A DNA stretch of 64,000 bases from Candidatus Poribacteria bacterium (GCA_009841255.1 VXMD01000049.1:62001-126000); one strand, 5' to 3'; counted from the stretch's first letter, positions 25,914-36,071 are shown. The notes: a model not told the origin generated them from the sequence alone. Numbers and translations are program-made.

Positions 25914-27530
25914 TTATAATTCTTTCCCTTCTCTTAACGCTTGGGACTGTGACTCAGACGAAAATCCGCCGCCGCCGGGTGTTTCTATGCGGATGACATC
26001 ACCCTCGCGCGTAGAAACGGATACCTTACCTGCTAATGGATGTGCCTCTCCATCAGAAATTAGCATGTTACGCCCCGGTTTCCCCGGTTCACCGCCTTGC
26101 AAGCCGTAGGGACCTCGTTCTCGCCGTTCTGAAAGGATAGTGACCTCGGCATCTGCAAGAAGTCGTAGCGCCCGAATGACACCTGCACCCCCTTGGAATT
26201 TCCCCGCGCCGCCTGTTCCGCGTCGAATCGCATACGCCGCCACCTGCATCGGATAGTTCGTTTCAATTGCCTCTATGGGCGTGTTCATTGTATTGGTCAT
26301 ATGCGTATGGATAGCATCAATTCCGTCTCGGTTTGGGCGTGCGCCCATCCCGCCTGCAATCGTTTCGTAATACGTAAAGTCCTTCCCGCGTGAAACATCA
26401 TATCCCCCTATTGTGAGGTTATTCATGGTCCCGGAACTCGCAGCAGGAATCTGATCAGGACAGGCTTGCGCCAGTGCCCCGAGCAGAACATCAACAATAC
26501 GCTGCGATGTCTCAACGTTTCCGCCTGCAACTGCTGCCGGAAACTTCGCGTTCACAACGGTTCCCTCTGGTGCAACGACTCGGATCGGTTCCAAACACCC
26601 GGCATTGGCAGGAACATCTGCACCGGCGATACATCGAAAGGCATAAAAAACGGCAGAGAGTGTAATCGCGTAAATGGCGTTAACTGAACCCCGCACCTGC
26701 TGAGCCGTGCCAGTGAAGTCAACCAATGCGGTATCATTTTTGATCTCAATCGCGACCCGTATCTCAATAGGTTCATCAGTGATGCCGTCATTGTCAAGAA
26801 CATCGGCATACATATAGCGTCCGTCCGGAATCTCTTGAAGGCGTGCCCTGACCATCCGACTCGCATACATGCAGAGTTCCTGCATGTATTCCGTAATCTC
26901 TGCCGCGCCATACTTGTCCACCATCTCCCGTAATCGCCGTTCACCGACCCGGTTTGCCGCGAGTTGCGCTTCCATATCGCCACGGCGCTCCTCAGGTGTG
27001 CGGACATTCGCGAGAATGAATTCCCAGAGATCGGTGTCCAATTCTCCACCACGGATGAGTTTAATGGGCGGAATTCGGATCCCTTCCTGAATCACACTCG
27101 TCGCAATTGGCATTGAACCCGGAGTCATCCCCCCCACGTCGGCGTGATGTGCGCGATTTGCGACAAAGAAGACAGGACGGCTTTCTGCTCCGCCCGTCCG
27201 TTCATCTGAGAAGACAGGCGCGACGAGCGTAATATCGGGTAGGTGGGTGCCACCACGATAGGGATCGTTAAGCGCAATCATATCGCCGGACACCATTTCT
27301 GTATGGGCAATAGCCGCGAGCACCGAAAGCGGCATGGAACCGAGATGCACAGGAATATGCGCCGCTTGTGCAACCATTTTACCGGTGTTATCAAACACGG
27401 CACATGAAAAATCGAGCCGTTCCTTGATGTTCGGTGAGAACGCCGTGCGTTGTAGCGTTACGCCCATCTCCTCGGCAACCGAGGTTAACATATTTTTGTA
27501 AAGCTCAAGTTTGATTGGATCTGTGTTCAT
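25914..27530 (-). CDS. Hydantoinase B / N-methylhydantoinase-type subunit
   Basis: A 538-residue HyuB family protein. The sequence carries the family's N-terminal [18 protein letters not shown] block, [12 protein letters not shown] and [11 protein letters not shown], which in related enzymes bind metal, and the C-terminal GGGGFS that commonly ends HyuB proteins. HyuB works with HyuA in ATP-driven ring opening of hydantoins or 5-oxoproline, or as part of acetone/acetophenone carboxylases. No HyuA gene is in the window and the gene is transcribed alone and divergent from the Gfo/Idh gene, so its partner must be elsewhere. Substrate not assignable. Confidence 0.88.
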   Translation of the reverse strand: MNTDPIKLELYKNMLTSVAEEMGVTLQRTAFSPNIKERLDFSCAVFDNTGKMVAQAAHIPVHLGSMPLSVLAAIAHTEMVSGDMIALNDPYRGGTHLPDITLVAPVFSDERTGGAESRPVFFVANRAHHADVGGMTPGSMPIATSVIQEGIRIPPIKLIRGGELDTDLWEFILANVRTPEERRGDMEAQLAANRVGERRLREMVDKYGAAEITEYMQELCMYASRMVRARLQEIPDGRYMYADVLDNDGITDEPIEIRVAIEIKNDTALVDFTGTAQQVRGSVNAIYAITLSAVFYAFRCIAGADVPANAGCLEPIRVVAPEGTVVNAKFPAAVAGGNVETSQRIVDVLLGALAQACPDQIPAASSGTMNNLTIGGYDVSRGKDFTYYETIAGGMGARPNRDGIDAIHTHMTNTMNTPIEAIETNYPMQVAAYAIRRGTGGAGKFQGGAGVIRALRLLADAEVTILSERRERGPYGLQGGEPGKPGRNMLISDGEAHPLAGKVSVSTREGDVIRIETPGGGGFSSESQSQALREGKEL

Positions 27531-27644
27531 TGTGTGGTCAATCTCTGCGTTGGCTGATAAGTAGCGTCAATACTCAGAAGTTACTTGCATTTTAACACCT
27601 TCTCCTACTAACATGCAAGGAAAGATTCGTCAGGAGGACCCCAG

Positions 27645-28610
27645 ATGGAAAAAGTCAACATTGCGTTAATCGGCGCGGGTGGGATGGCAAACGGTGTCCA
27701 TTATCCGTCGCTCAGAGAGTGTGAAGATGTGAATCTTGTTGGGTTGTGTGATATGGTCCCATCAAAGCTTCAGGCAACAGCGGAACGCTTTGAGATTGAA
27801 CAGACCTTCACCGACTATAGACAGATGCTTGAGAAGACGAGTCCCGATGCGGTGTATATCCTCATGCCGCCGCAACATCTATTTCCGCTCGTCATTCACT
27901 GTCTCTCGCAGCAGCACCACGTTTTTATTGAGAAACCACCTGGTGTTACACTTCACCAAACCAAGGAAATGGCACGCGCCGCAGAGAAAAACGACTGCAA
28001 GTCAATGGTAGGTTTCAACCGTCGCTTTATCCCTCTCCTGCGAGAGGTCAAAACGATCGTTGAAAAGCAAGGTCCAATTATCCAGTGCATGTCAACCTTC
28101 CACAAAAACACACCGAACGCTCTCTACTATGATGGCGTGATAGATGTTTTAACATGTGATGCGATTCACGCTGTGGACGCACTCCGATGGCTCGGCGGTG
28201 GCGAGGTGAAAGCCGTCGCGAGCGACGTCAATAACTTCTATTCCGAGCGCGAAAATAGTTTTAACGCCCTTGTTAAATTTACCAGTGGTGCCTCCGGTTA
28301 TCTGTGTACCAACTGGGCAGTTGGCGGACGTATCCATATATTTGAGATGCACGCGCGTGAGATTTCCGCCTATATCAATCCTGACCCCGGCGGACGCGCG
28401 GTCCTTCACACACCCAACGGCACAACTGAAATTACACCTGAAGAAGCCGCCGGATCCGACGTGACACACAGAACTTACGGATTTTACGGCGAGAGTCGAC
28501 ATTTTGTCGACTGTATTCAGCAGAACCAGCAACCGTTAACCTACTTCGCGGACGCAGTCAAGACGATGGAACTCGTGACGGCTATCTATCAAAATCAAAT
28601 AGATGCTTGA
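27645..28610 (+). CDS. Gfo/Idh/MocA family oxidoreductase
   Basis: A 321-residue NAD(P)-dependent oxidoreductase. The Rossmann motif is IALIGAGGMANGVHYPSL at the N terminus; the E-K-P-P-G-V-T motif (about residues 97-103) holds the family lysine, and the C-terminal half is the alpha/beta dimerisation and substrate domain with D-A-I-H-A-V-D (about residues 173-179) providing the conserved D/H positions. Members oxidise or reduce sugars, inositols and related ring alcohols. AGGAGG lies shortly upstream of the ATG. It is divergent from the hydantoinase gene and 85 bases ahead of the division cluster. Substrate unknown. Confidence 0.85.
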   Translation: MEKVNIALIGAGGMANGVHYPSLRECEDVNLVGLCDMVPSKLQATAERFEIEQTFTDYRQMLEKTSPDAVYILMPPQHLFPLVIHCLSQQHHVFIEKPPGVTLHQTKEMARAAEKNDCKSMVGFNRRFIPLLREVKTIVEKQGPIIQCMSTFHKNTPNALYYDGVIDVLTCDAIHAVDALRWLGGGEVKAVASDVNNFYSERENSFNALVKFTSGASGYLCTNWAVGGRIHIFEMHAREISAYINPDPGGRAVLHTPNGTTEITPEEAAGSDVTHRTYGFYGESRHFVDCIQQNQQPLTYFADAVKTMELVTAIYQNQIDA

Positions 28611-28695
28611 ACAATCAATACGAATCGAAGTTTACGTATCTTCAGGTCTCTTACCTGTTAACTGACAACTGAAAATCAACACCCATAAAATTGGC

Positions 28696-29685
28696 ATGTT
28701 TCTTGCTACAGTTATACTTGTGAACGCTATAGATACACAGCATGTACCAGTTTTATGTGACACAGTCATTGACTTTCTCAGACCAAAACCGGCGGGTGTT
28801 TACGTAGATGGCACCCTCGGATTGGGAGGGCATAGTGCTGCTATTTTAGAGGCTTCCGCACCGAACGGGCGTGTGATCGGAATTGATTTAGATGGTGAGG
28901 CTCTCACAATTGCAAAAGGTAAATTACACGTCTTTGGGGAGCGTTATTCTCTCATTAACGGCAATTTTGCTGAGATGGATGTCCTATTGGAAACCAGACA
29001 CTCGGTTCATGCTGTAGACGGCATCCTGCTTGACTTAGGAGTGTCGTCCTTGCAATTGGACACACCACACCGAGGTTTTAGTTTCAATCACACCGGCCCA
29101 TTAGATATGCGCATGAACGCACAACAGGTGTTAAATAGCGAGCCGGAAGCGACGCTTACAGCTATGCAGGTCGTCAATGACAGTCCAATGGAGGTCCTCA
29201 TTGATATTTTTAAACGGTATGGCGAAGAGCGGTTCGCCAAACGGATTGCCCATCGGATTATTCAGACGAGACGAGAAACACCGATAGCCACAACAACACA
29301 ACTCGCAGAGATTGTCAACCGAGCCGTCCCGGAGAGCAGATCCAAAATTCATCCGGCGACTCGTATATTTCAGGCACTCCGCATTCATATCAACGCCGAA
29401 TTAGAAAATCTCGCGACGGTTTTAGACGTTGCAATACAACTTTTGAAATCGGGCAGTTGTCTGTGCGTAATCACATTTCATTCACTTGAAGATAGAATAG
29501 TCAAGCATCATTTCCAGACATGCGCACGGGCGTGTATCTGTCCACCGAAAACGCCCGTCTGTATTTGTGAACACACCGCGTCTCTGGAAATTCTCACAAA
29601 GCGTCCTATAGTACCAGACACCGTTGAAGTTGAAAATAATCCGCGAGCACGAAGTGCTAAATTACGGGTCGCTCGCAAGTTGTAG
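28696..29685 (+). CDS. rsmH: 16S rRNA (cytosine-1402-N4)-methyltransferase
   Basis: A 329-residue SAM-dependent methyltransferase that modifies C1402 in the decoding centre of 16S rRNA. Characteristic blocks: T-Q-H-V-P-V-L at the N terminus, VDGTLGLGGHS (SAM loop), IGIDLDGEAL, ILLDLGVSSLQLD, RGFSF and LRIHINAELENL. It is the usual first or second gene of division clusters; mraZ, which often precedes it, is absent. The ATG at 28696 has no clear ribosome site and a GTG at 28720 gives a more typical length; a TTGGCA/TATACT pair overlaps the first codons, so the true start may be the later one. Confidence 0.95.
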   Translation: MFLATVILVNAIDTQHVPVLCDTVIDFLRPKPAGVYVDGTLGLGGHSAAILEASAPNGRVIGIDLDGEALTIAKGKLHVFGERYSLINGNFAEMDVLLETRHSVHAVDGILLDLGVSSLQLDTPHRGFSFNHTGPLDMRMNAQQVLNSEPEATLTAMQVVNDSPMEVLIDIFKRYGEERFAKRIAHRIIQTRRETPIATTTQLAEIVNRAVPESRSKIHPATRIFQALRIHINAELENLATVLDVAIQLLKSGSCLCVITFHSLEDRIVKHHFQTCARACICPPKTPVCICEHTASLEILTKRPIVPDTVEVENNPRARSAKLRVARKL

Positions 29686-29859
29686 GGTAAAGTCTCTTTA
29701 TTTTCTGCCCGATAAAAGAAAAATGTATCTTAAATACAATATTCAACGTTTAAAAAAAAGAGTCTTTGCCACCGAATGAACATGCGCGGAAAAGTTGTAA
29801 AAGGGTATAGGATTGAGGCATAGCGTCCGTCTCTCAACTCTACTTAGGCAGTCGAATAA

Positions 29860-30186
29860 ATGCAAACATTACATAACAACCACTCGACACGCATTACGAA
29901 TACAGAAGACCCAAAACCGAAAAAAAGATTTCCGTTAGCGTATATTGTTCTGATACTATCTTTCTGCACTTTTGCCGGTAGCATTTGGTTTTCATCTCAC
30001 GCCAAAAAGGTTGCTTTGCAACGACAACCCACTTACGAGAGACAGAAGCGTCAAGTTCAGGACGAAATTCATCGGCTTGAATTGAAAGAATCAACCTTAA
30101 CGGGGGTACAAAGGATTCGGCAAATCGCGACCGAACTCGGAATGGTGGAACCTACTGAAACCTCACAGGTAGTCTGGGATAAATAG
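29860..30186 (+). CDS. ftsL: FtsL-like cell division protein
   Basis: A 108-residue bitopic membrane protein. A basic N-terminal tail (KPKKRF) precedes one membrane helix (AYIVLILSFCTFAGSIWF, about residues 28-45), and the periplasmic part is a predicted coiled coil (residues ~50-80) ending in RIRQIATELGMVEP, a segment common to FtsL/DivIC proteins. Sequence identity in this family is low; the call rests on size, topology and its place between rsmH and ftsI. FtsL links the FtsQ-FtsB complex to FtsW-FtsI. Confidence 0.85.
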   Translation: MQTLHNNHSTRITNTEDPKPKKRFPLAYIVLILSFCTFAGSIWFSSHAKKVALQRQPTYERQKRQVQDEIHRLELKESTLTGVQRIRQIATELGMVEPTETSQVVWDK

Positions 30187-30264
30187 TTGAGTCTTTTACG
30201 GCTAAGGCACTCGTTTTGCCCTGTTGGAGAATGCTCAGATTTACATTAATTGGATACGGAACAC

Positions 30265-32049
30265 ATGAAAAATAATTCGCATTTATCTATTCGCCGATTG
30301 GTTTTCGTGCTTATTATACTTCAGATAAGTTTTCTGTTATTGATAGGTAAATTGTTCAAAGTTCAGATATCCAACGATGCTGGACGTCAGGGACCCACTG
30401 GACACCCTTGGAACCCGTCGCGCACAGCAGCAATAAAACGCGGCAAAATTTTGGATAGACACGGAAATATTTTAGCCCTGAGCCGTCATAGCCTCTCCGT
30501 TTATGCGGACCCGAAGTATATGAAGACGGATCCAAGTGAAGCTGCCCGCAGACTTGCCCCGGTTTTAGACGTTCCCGAATCTGAATTGCTTACCCAACTT
30601 CGCCGCAAGGATAAGCGGTTCGTATGGCTGAAAAAGGATATGGATTACGAATTGATTGATGAGATTCGAGCAATTGAGAAAGACATCCGCGGCATAAAAC
30701 ATCAGGTCGAACAGCAACGTACCTATCCGAAAGGGAAACTTGCCGCCCAAGTCATCGGACATATAAACGATCAGAATATGGGTGAGGGAATAGAGTATCA
30801 GTACAACAATTACCTTTTAAGTGCGAGACAACGACAAGCGACGCGACGGGCAGAAGTCGCCCGTAATGAACCTATAAACCTGTTAACTCACGGGAATTCT
30901 ACTGACGATTATGGATATAGTGTCGTCTTGACTATTGACGAATATATCCAGCACGTCGCCGAGATGGAATTAGCAGCAGCCTGCCGAAAGTGGAACGCAC
31001 CGCGGGGTACAGCCATCGTCTTGGCATCAAAAACGGCAGAGATATTGGCACTTGCAAGCTACCCGACGTACGATTTGAACAACTACACACGTGGAAGCGA
31101 GCAAGCAAAAAGGAATCTCGGTGTTTGGTTCGCGTATGAACCCGGTTCGATTTTTAAAATCATTCCCTCCTCCGCTGTCCTGAACGAAGGTATTATGAGC
31201 CCTGAGTCAACGGTTTTTTGCGAAAATGGACAGTACCGACTCTCAAGCGATAGAATCATTCGCGACGTATCAGGAAAAGGATGGCTCACCTTAGAACAAG
31301 TCCTCCACAAATCCAGTAATATCGGTATGATTAAAGTTGTGAAGAAATTGGGACATGAGAACCTTAGTACTTACATCGAAAGGTACGGCTTTGGGAAAGC
31401 AACCGGCGTAGACCTGCCTTATGAACACAATGGAAGTCTTTATGCAGTAAAGCATTGGAATATTCATTCTCTTGGTTCCGTCCCCTTTGGACAAGGGATT
31501 ATGGTGACTCCTCTTCAGATGGTGAGTGCGCTAAACGCTATTGCGAACGGTGGAAAACTCCTCCGTCCACATATTACCCGAGAAATTCGGGACAGTAGCG
31601 GAAAGGTGATTGAAAAGAAATACCCCATTGAAGTCCGACAGGTCATCCGCCCGATAGTCGCCAAACAGATGACAGAGATACTTGTCGGTGTGGTTGAAGG
31701 CGGTAGCGGTAGACGGGCACGTGTTGAAGGCTATCGCGTGGCAGGAAAAACAGGAACAGCCCAAAAAGCCGAAAGACATGGTAAAGGCTACGCCGGAAAA
31801 GAGATCATGTCCTTTATGGGGTTCCTACCAGCGGAGAACCCTATGGTATCAATAATCGTCATGCTTGATGAACCGAAGGGGGCACGGTTCAGTGGACAAA
31901 TCGCCGGACCTCTCTTTCAGCAAATCGCTGCTCAGACAATGCAATACCTAAAGCAAACAGAGTTCTTCGGACCCGAACTTCAAAAGTCCTCCCACTTCTC
32001 ACCTGTTGTGACAAAACAATCACCAACGCTGAAAGGAGAGGGGCTGTGA
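30265..32049 (+). CDS. ftsI: Division-specific penicillin-binding protein (FtsI/PBP3)
   Basis: A 594-residue class B transpeptidase that cross-links septal peptidoglycan. One N-terminal helix (FVLIILQISFLLLIGKLF), then a dimerisation domain (~50-210) beginning RGKILDRHGNILA, and the transpeptidase domain with the active-site motif E-P-G-S-I-F-K (catalytic serine), S-S-N, and K-T-G-T. The ATG at 30265 follows GGATACGGAAC; a TTG fifteen bases earlier also is in frame. The last ~20 residues run into the murE start with a GTGA overlap. It partners FtsW, encoded downstream. Confidence 0.93.
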   Translation: MKNNSHLSIRRLVFVLIILQISFLLLIGKLFKVQISNDAGRQGPTGHPWNPSRTAAIKRGKILDRHGNILALSRHSLSVYADPKYMKTDPSEAARRLAPVLDVPESELLTQLRRKDKRFVWLKKDMDYELIDEIRAIEKDIRGIKHQVEQQRTYPKGKLAAQVIGHINDQNMGEGIEYQYNNYLLSARQRQATRRAEVARNEPINLLTHGNSTDDYGYSVVLTIDEYIQHVAEMELAAACRKWNAPRGTAIVLASKTAEILALASYPTYDLNNYTRGSEQAKRNLGVWFAYEPGSIFKIIPSSAVLNEGIMSPESTVFCENGQYRLSSDRIIRDVSGKGWLTLEQVLHKSSNIGMIKVVKKLGHENLSTYIERYGFGKATGVDLPYEHNGSLYAVKHWNIHSLGSVPFGQGIMVTPLQMVSALNAIANGGKLLRPHITREIRDSSGKVIEKKYPIEVRQVIRPIVAKQMTEILVGVVEGGSGRRARVEGYRVAGKTGTAQKAERHGKGYAGKEIMSFMGFLPAENPMVSIIVMLDEPKGARFSGQIAGPLFQQIAAQTMQYLKQTEFFGPELQKSSHFSPVVTKQSPTLKGEGL

Positions 32050-33527
32050 AGTTTCATGAACTGCTCCGCGGGCTTAACATTACCACAAGTTCTGGATCGC
32101 TCGATATTGACATTACCGGTGTTGTCAGTGACAATCGGAACGTCGAACCCGGTAATGCTTTTGTCTGTTATCAAGGCATCAACGTAGATAGTCATGACTT
32201 CATCCCAGATGCCCTTCAAAAAGGAGCAGCAGTTGTCATAGGTGAAAAACCGATAACAACTATAGAAACACAAAGAAAGTTCCCGACCGCCTATGTGCAA
32301 GTTCCCTGCGGGCGCCGAGCATTATCCTTGATCGCTGCCAATTGGTATGGAAGTCCTGCCAAACGCCTTAAACTCGTCGGTATCACAGGCACCAACGGTA
32401 AAACCTCAACGGCACACCTCATACATGCCATATTCAAGGCAAGCGGCCGGAAAACAGCACTCATTGGAACAATTGGCCACCAGCACACGAACGCCCAAGG
32501 CGAAGAGGAAACAGTTCCTGCTTCCCTCACAACCCCCGATGCCTTCGCACTTCATGCTCTCTTCAAACAGTTTACTGAGGACGATATAGCGTCCGTTACG
32601 ATGGAAACCTCCTCCCAAGGGTTAGCGTTGCAGCGACTGGCAGGACTTACCTTCGATACCGCTGTTTTTACCAACTTCACCCAAGACCACCTTGATTACC
32701 ATCAAACGATGGAAGCATATTTAAAGGCGAAACTGATGTTGTTCGAGCAACTCCACAAGGAAGGCGTTGCGATTTTGAACAGTGATTCACCGGTAGTGGC
32801 GCGCATTTCCCATGCCTGCTCTGATTCGCGCCTCGTGACGTACGGACTTAATAAAAAAGCGGATTTACATGCCGAGGATATTAATTTTTCTCATAATCGA
32901 TTGGTGTTTACAGCGGTTACGCCAGACGGACGAATCCCCGTTAAGTTACGACTCCTCGGAGAATACAACCTTTATAACGCCCTCGCTGCTATTGCCGTTG
33001 GGCTCCGTTACGATTGTCCGATCTCAGCAATTCAGGAAGGTCTTGCCACTACTATAGTGCCCGGTCGGTTTGAGCTTATTGATCAAGGACAGGATTTCGC
33101 TGTCATCGTTGACTATGCACATACACCCGATGGCTTAGAAAATGTGTTGACTGCCGCCAAACGCGTTGCTAAACGTAATTTAGTTTGTGTGTTCGGATGC
33201 GGCGGCGATAGGGACAACGGAAAGCGTCCTAAAATGGGAAATATCTCTGCCCAACTTGCGGATTATAGCGTGATCACTTCCGACAATCCGCGGACTGAAG
33301 CCCCTGATGAAATCATCGCGCAAATTGTGTCAAATTTACCACATGACACCAATTATGTATGCATTTCAGAGAGACGGGACGCTATCCACCACGCAATCGC
33401 GACGGCAAAGTCCGGTGATGTTGTTGTCATCGCGGGTAAAGGACATGAGGATTATCAGGAAATTAATGGCAAAAGATTTCCCTTTGATGATAGGGTTGTG
33501 GCTTCAGCTATTTTGGAATCCCTCTAA
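32046..33527 (+). CDS. murE: UDP-MurNAc-L-Ala-D-Glu:meso-diaminopimelate ligase
   Basis: A 493-residue Mur ligase that adds the third stem-peptide residue in the cytoplasm. It has the ATP loop G-I-T-G-T-N-G-K-T-S-T (about residue 110), the E-T-S-S-Q-G motif, the carbamylated-lysine region and H-T-P-D-G in the C-terminal domain. The specificity motif D-N-P-R (in SDNPRTEAP) marks meso-diaminopimelate rather than lysine. It starts with GTG, overlaps the ftsI stop (GTGA) and has AAGGAGAGG upstream. Length is normal. Confidence 0.95.
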   Translation: MKFHELLRGLNITTSSGSLDIDITGVVSDNRNVEPGNAFVCYQGINVDSHDFIPDALQKGAAVVIGEKPITTIETQRKFPTAYVQVPCGRRALSLIAANWYGSPAKRLKLVGITGTNGKTSTAHLIHAIFKASGRKTALIGTIGHQHTNAQGEEETVPASLTTPDAFALHALFKQFTEDDIASVTMETSSQGLALQRLAGLTFDTAVFTNFTQDHLDYHQTMEAYLKAKLMLFEQLHKEGVAILNSDSPVVARISHACSDSRLVTYGLNKKADLHAEDINFSHNRLVFTAVTPDGRIPVKLRLLGEYNLYNALAAIAVGLRYDCPISAIQEGLATTIVPGRFELIDQGQDFAVIVDYAHTPDGLENVLTAAKRVAKRNLVCVFGCGGDRDNGKRPKMGNISAQLADYSVITSDNPRTEAPDEIIAQIVSNLPHDTNYVCISERRDAIHHAIATAKSGDVVVIAGKGHEDYQEINGKRFPFDDRVVASAILESL

Positions 33528-33555
33528 CAGTCCTGTAAACGTGAAATGTTTATAG

Positions 33556-34317
33556 ATGCCAAGCACGGAAATTAACAACCTCAACATCTCATATCAGGTT
33601 GCCGGAGCAGGCGACGTAGTTCTTCTCCTGCACGGTTGGGGTGGAGAAGCAGCAAGTTTTCAACCCGTTTTTGATTGGCTCACACAATTTCACAAAGTTT
33701 ATGCACTTGATTTGCCGGGGTTCGGGAAGAGCCAGATTCCACCCACAGCGTGGAATACCTCCGACTATGCACAGTTTGTTATAGCATTTCTGGAGAGGTT
33801 TTGCATCCCAAAGGCGCACTTCATCGGTCACTCCTTTGGCGGTAGAATTGCGATTATCGTCTCAGCGGAATACCCTGAAAAAGTCGATAAACTTATTCTG
33901 GTCGACAGCGCCGGAATTAAACCGCCTCGAACTGCAAAATATCATCTTCGCGTAGGTTTGGCAAAAATCGGTAAATTGCTCCGTCGATGCGGGAGATATG
34001 GTGTTCTCGTTGCAGACGCGATATCCGCACGTGCCGGCTCCAAAGACTATCAGAACGCCGGAGCCATGCGTGCCACACTCGTCAAAGTCGTGAATCAAGA
34101 TATGCGCCCTCTTTTGCCACAGATCACCGCATCTACACTCCTCATCTGGGGTGAAGACGACAAAGATACACCTATATCTTTCGGACAAATTATGGAAAAA
34201 GAAATACCTGACGCAGGATTAGTTGTCTTAAAAGAAGCGGGGCATTTTTCGTACCTTGATAAATTTCCGCAGTTTTGCCGAATTGTCGCAAGCTTTTTAA
34301 GTTGTGGGGCCCCTTGA
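33556..34317 (+). CDS. Alpha/beta hydrolase inside the cell-wall cluster
   Basis: A 253-residue alpha/beta hydrolase. The nucleophile elbow is G-H-S-F-G-G (serine at about residue 95), the oxyanion strand is LLLHGWGG, and a late D and H follow in L-I-W-G-E-D-D and E-A-G-H-F-S-Y. No signal peptide, so cytoplasmic. It sits between murE and murF with 28 and 54-base gaps, which is unusual for the cluster and suggests a cell-wall-linked ester or thioester substrate, or a chaperone-like or lipid role. The substrate cannot be derived from sequence. Confidence 0.85.
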   Translation: MPSTEINNLNISYQVAGAGDVVLLLHGWGGEAASFQPVFDWLTQFHKVYALDLPGFGKSQIPPTAWNTSDYAQFVIAFLERFCIPKAHFIGHSFGGRIAIIVSAEYPEKVDKLILVDSAGIKPPRTAKYHLRVGLAKIGKLLRRCGRYGVLVADAISARAGSKDYQNAGAMRATLVKVVNQDMRPLLPQITASTLLIWGEDDKDTPISFGQIMEKEIPDAGLVVLKEAGHFSYLDKFPQFCRIVASFLSCGAP

Positions 34318-34348
34318 GCGAAAAACGTCAAAGTACAAACCATGTCGT

Positions 34349-34374
34349 TTAACCGCAAGGAACCTTAAAAAATG
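34349..34374 (+). promoter_or_regulatory. Repeated leader element before murF
   Basis: TTAACCGCAAGGAACCTTAA followed by AAAATG; same core CCGCAAGGAA as at 18351, 36045, 40061 and 55066, with a changed middle. Confidence 0.55.
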
Positions 34375-36018
34375 AACACAGTATTTTTCTACTTCGTGAC
34401 GCTAACCTGTTTAGTAAGGGCTGTTGTCAGGACCACGCGTGGTCTCCATATGCTTCAACTTGATGGCTATAAGACGGATCGATACCTGAAGTGGATGCGT
34501 CAGCACTTGAGGAATTGTTTTGAAATCAAGGAGATCCTCATTATTGGCGGACTTCTCATCCTGACCGCGTTCTTCCCACAATATAACGATACGTGGCTGT
34601 TTCCTGTACTGTGCGTGACTTGGGGTGGGTTCCAAATCTATATGAGCACGCAACGGAAAAAGGTCGAAGCAAAAAAACCGCTCGTTTACACGGCGCGCGC
34701 GAAACGGGTGTTGGGTCTCTCAATCTGTCTTCTCGTCGGTATTGCGACAACACTCGTGCTTATAGCTCAGGCGAGCCTATGGCGAATTGCAATCTTCCTC
34801 TTCAGCGAAGTAACTGTCATTAATCTAACAATTGCTAATCTTCTTCTCTATCCTTTGGAGCGTACCATACACGGAGCGTATCTCCTTTCAGCGAAAAAGC
34901 GAATCAAGACCCTTCAGCCCAAAGTTATCGGAATTACAGGAAGTTACGGCAAGACGAGCACGAAATATATTCTACATCAGATCTTGTCCCAAAAATTTAA
35001 CACGCTCATGACGCCCGACAGTTACAATACACCAATGGGTATCTGCAAGGTCATCCGCGGAGAACTTACCGCCGAACATGAGATATTTATTGTCGAAATG
35101 GGGGCTTATAAACGTGGTGACATCCGAGAATTATGTAACTTAGCATCCCCTCAAATCGGCATTCTCACAGCTGTTGGACCTCAGCACTTAGAACGCTTTA
35201 AAAGTATAGAGAATATTGCCAAAACGAAATATGAGTTGATTGAGTCCCTCCCACCGGGTGGACTGGCAGTTTTCAACTGCGACAACGAAATTTGCGCTGG
35301 ACTTGCCGATAGAAGGGAGCAAGATGGAAATCCAGTCCGTCGGTACGCGACTGAGCCATTTCCTGTCGCCTCGGCTGTTGAGCGTGCTGAGTTAACTGCC
35401 ACGAACATTCAACACACCGACGAAGGACTTGTTTTCACAATACACACATCCGTCGGTATGGAAACCGAAATTCAGACACAACTTTTAGGGAGGCATCACG
35501 TATCCAATATCCTCGCTGCAACGGCAGTTGCAATAGAATGTGGAATGACGCTTGAGGAAATTAGGACAGCAATCGCCACTGTTGAACCGGTACCACACCG
35601 CTTGCAACTGACCGCTAGTGAAGGCAACGTAACCATCATTGATGATAGCTTCAACTCGAACCCTGTCGGCGCGAAGGCGGCTCTTGAAGTTCTCACTGAA
35701 ATCCAAGGTAGGAAAAAAGTGTTAGTGACACCTGGGATGGTAGAACTCGGCGAAAGGGAATACGAAGAAAATAAACGCCTCGGAGAACACGCAGCCGATG
35801 TCTGTGATTTGGTCATTTTAGTGGGACCCAAGCGGACTACCCCGATTTTAGACGGTTTGAAAGCCGTGCAATATCCGAGCCAGCGAATCATTGTCGCACT
35901 TAACTTGGAAGAAGTCAAACAACATTTAGCAACACAGGTCCAAGCCGGTGATGTTGTCCTTTTTGAAAACGACCTCCCTGACAGCTACAATGAGGAACAG
36001 CAATCGGTCATCGGGTGA
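34372..36018 (+). CDS. murF: MurF-type ligase with an N-terminal membrane domain
   Basis: A 548-residue protein. Residues 1-~165 have about five hydrophobic helices (near 3-19, 54-69, 74-91, 112-132, 136-160) in place of the usual UDP-binding N-terminal domain of MurF. From residue 185 the Mur ligase core follows: P-loop G-I-T-G-S-Y-G-K-T-S (187-196), E-M-G-A-Y, and the MurF hallmark D-D-S-F-N-S-N-P-V-G, then a C-terminal domain. It should add D-Ala-D-Ala to the UDP-MurNAc tripeptide, here at the membrane surface. Replacement of the substrate-binding domain leaves open whether it works on the nucleotide or a lipid-linked substrate. It sits between the hydrolase and ddl. Confidence 0.85.
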   Translation: MNTVFFYFVTLTCLVRAVVRTTRGLHMLQLDGYKTDRYLKWMRQHLRNCFEIKEILIIGGLLILTAFFPQYNDTWLFPVLCVTWGGFQIYMSTQRKKVEAKKPLVYTARAKRVLGLSICLLVGIATTLVLIAQASLWRIAIFLFSEVTVINLTIANLLLYPLERTIHGAYLLSAKKRIKTLQPKVIGITGSYGKTSTKYILHQILSQKFNTLMTPDSYNTPMGICKVIRGELTAEHEIFIVEMGAYKRGDIRELCNLASPQIGILTAVGPQHLERFKSIENIAKTKYELIESLPPGGLAVFNCDNEICAGLADRREQDGNPVRRYATEPFPVASAVERAELTATNIQHTDEGLVFTIHTSVGMETEIQTQLLGRHHVSNILAATAVAIECGMTLEEIRTAIATVEPVPHRLQLTASEGNVTIIDDSFNSNPVGAKAALEVLTEIQGRKKVLVTPGMVELGEREYEENKRLGEHAADVCDLVILVGPKRTTPILDGLKAVQYPSQRIIVALNLEEVKQHLATQVQAGDVVLFENDLPDSYNEEQQSVIG

Positions 36019-36044
36019 CAGTCTTTTTAAGTTCAGATGCCCCT

Positions 36045-36071
36045 GACCGAACCGCAAGGAAAAATTAAATG
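36045..36071 (+). promoter_or_regulatory. Repeated leader element before ddl
   Basis: GACCGAACCGCAAGGAAAAA followed by TTAAATG. Best match to the copy at 18351. Confidence 0.6.

Noticed and set aside
28691-28718. Promoter TTGGCA-16-TATACT at the rsmH start
   Set aside because: It would start the message inside the gene after both candidate start codons; probably chance.
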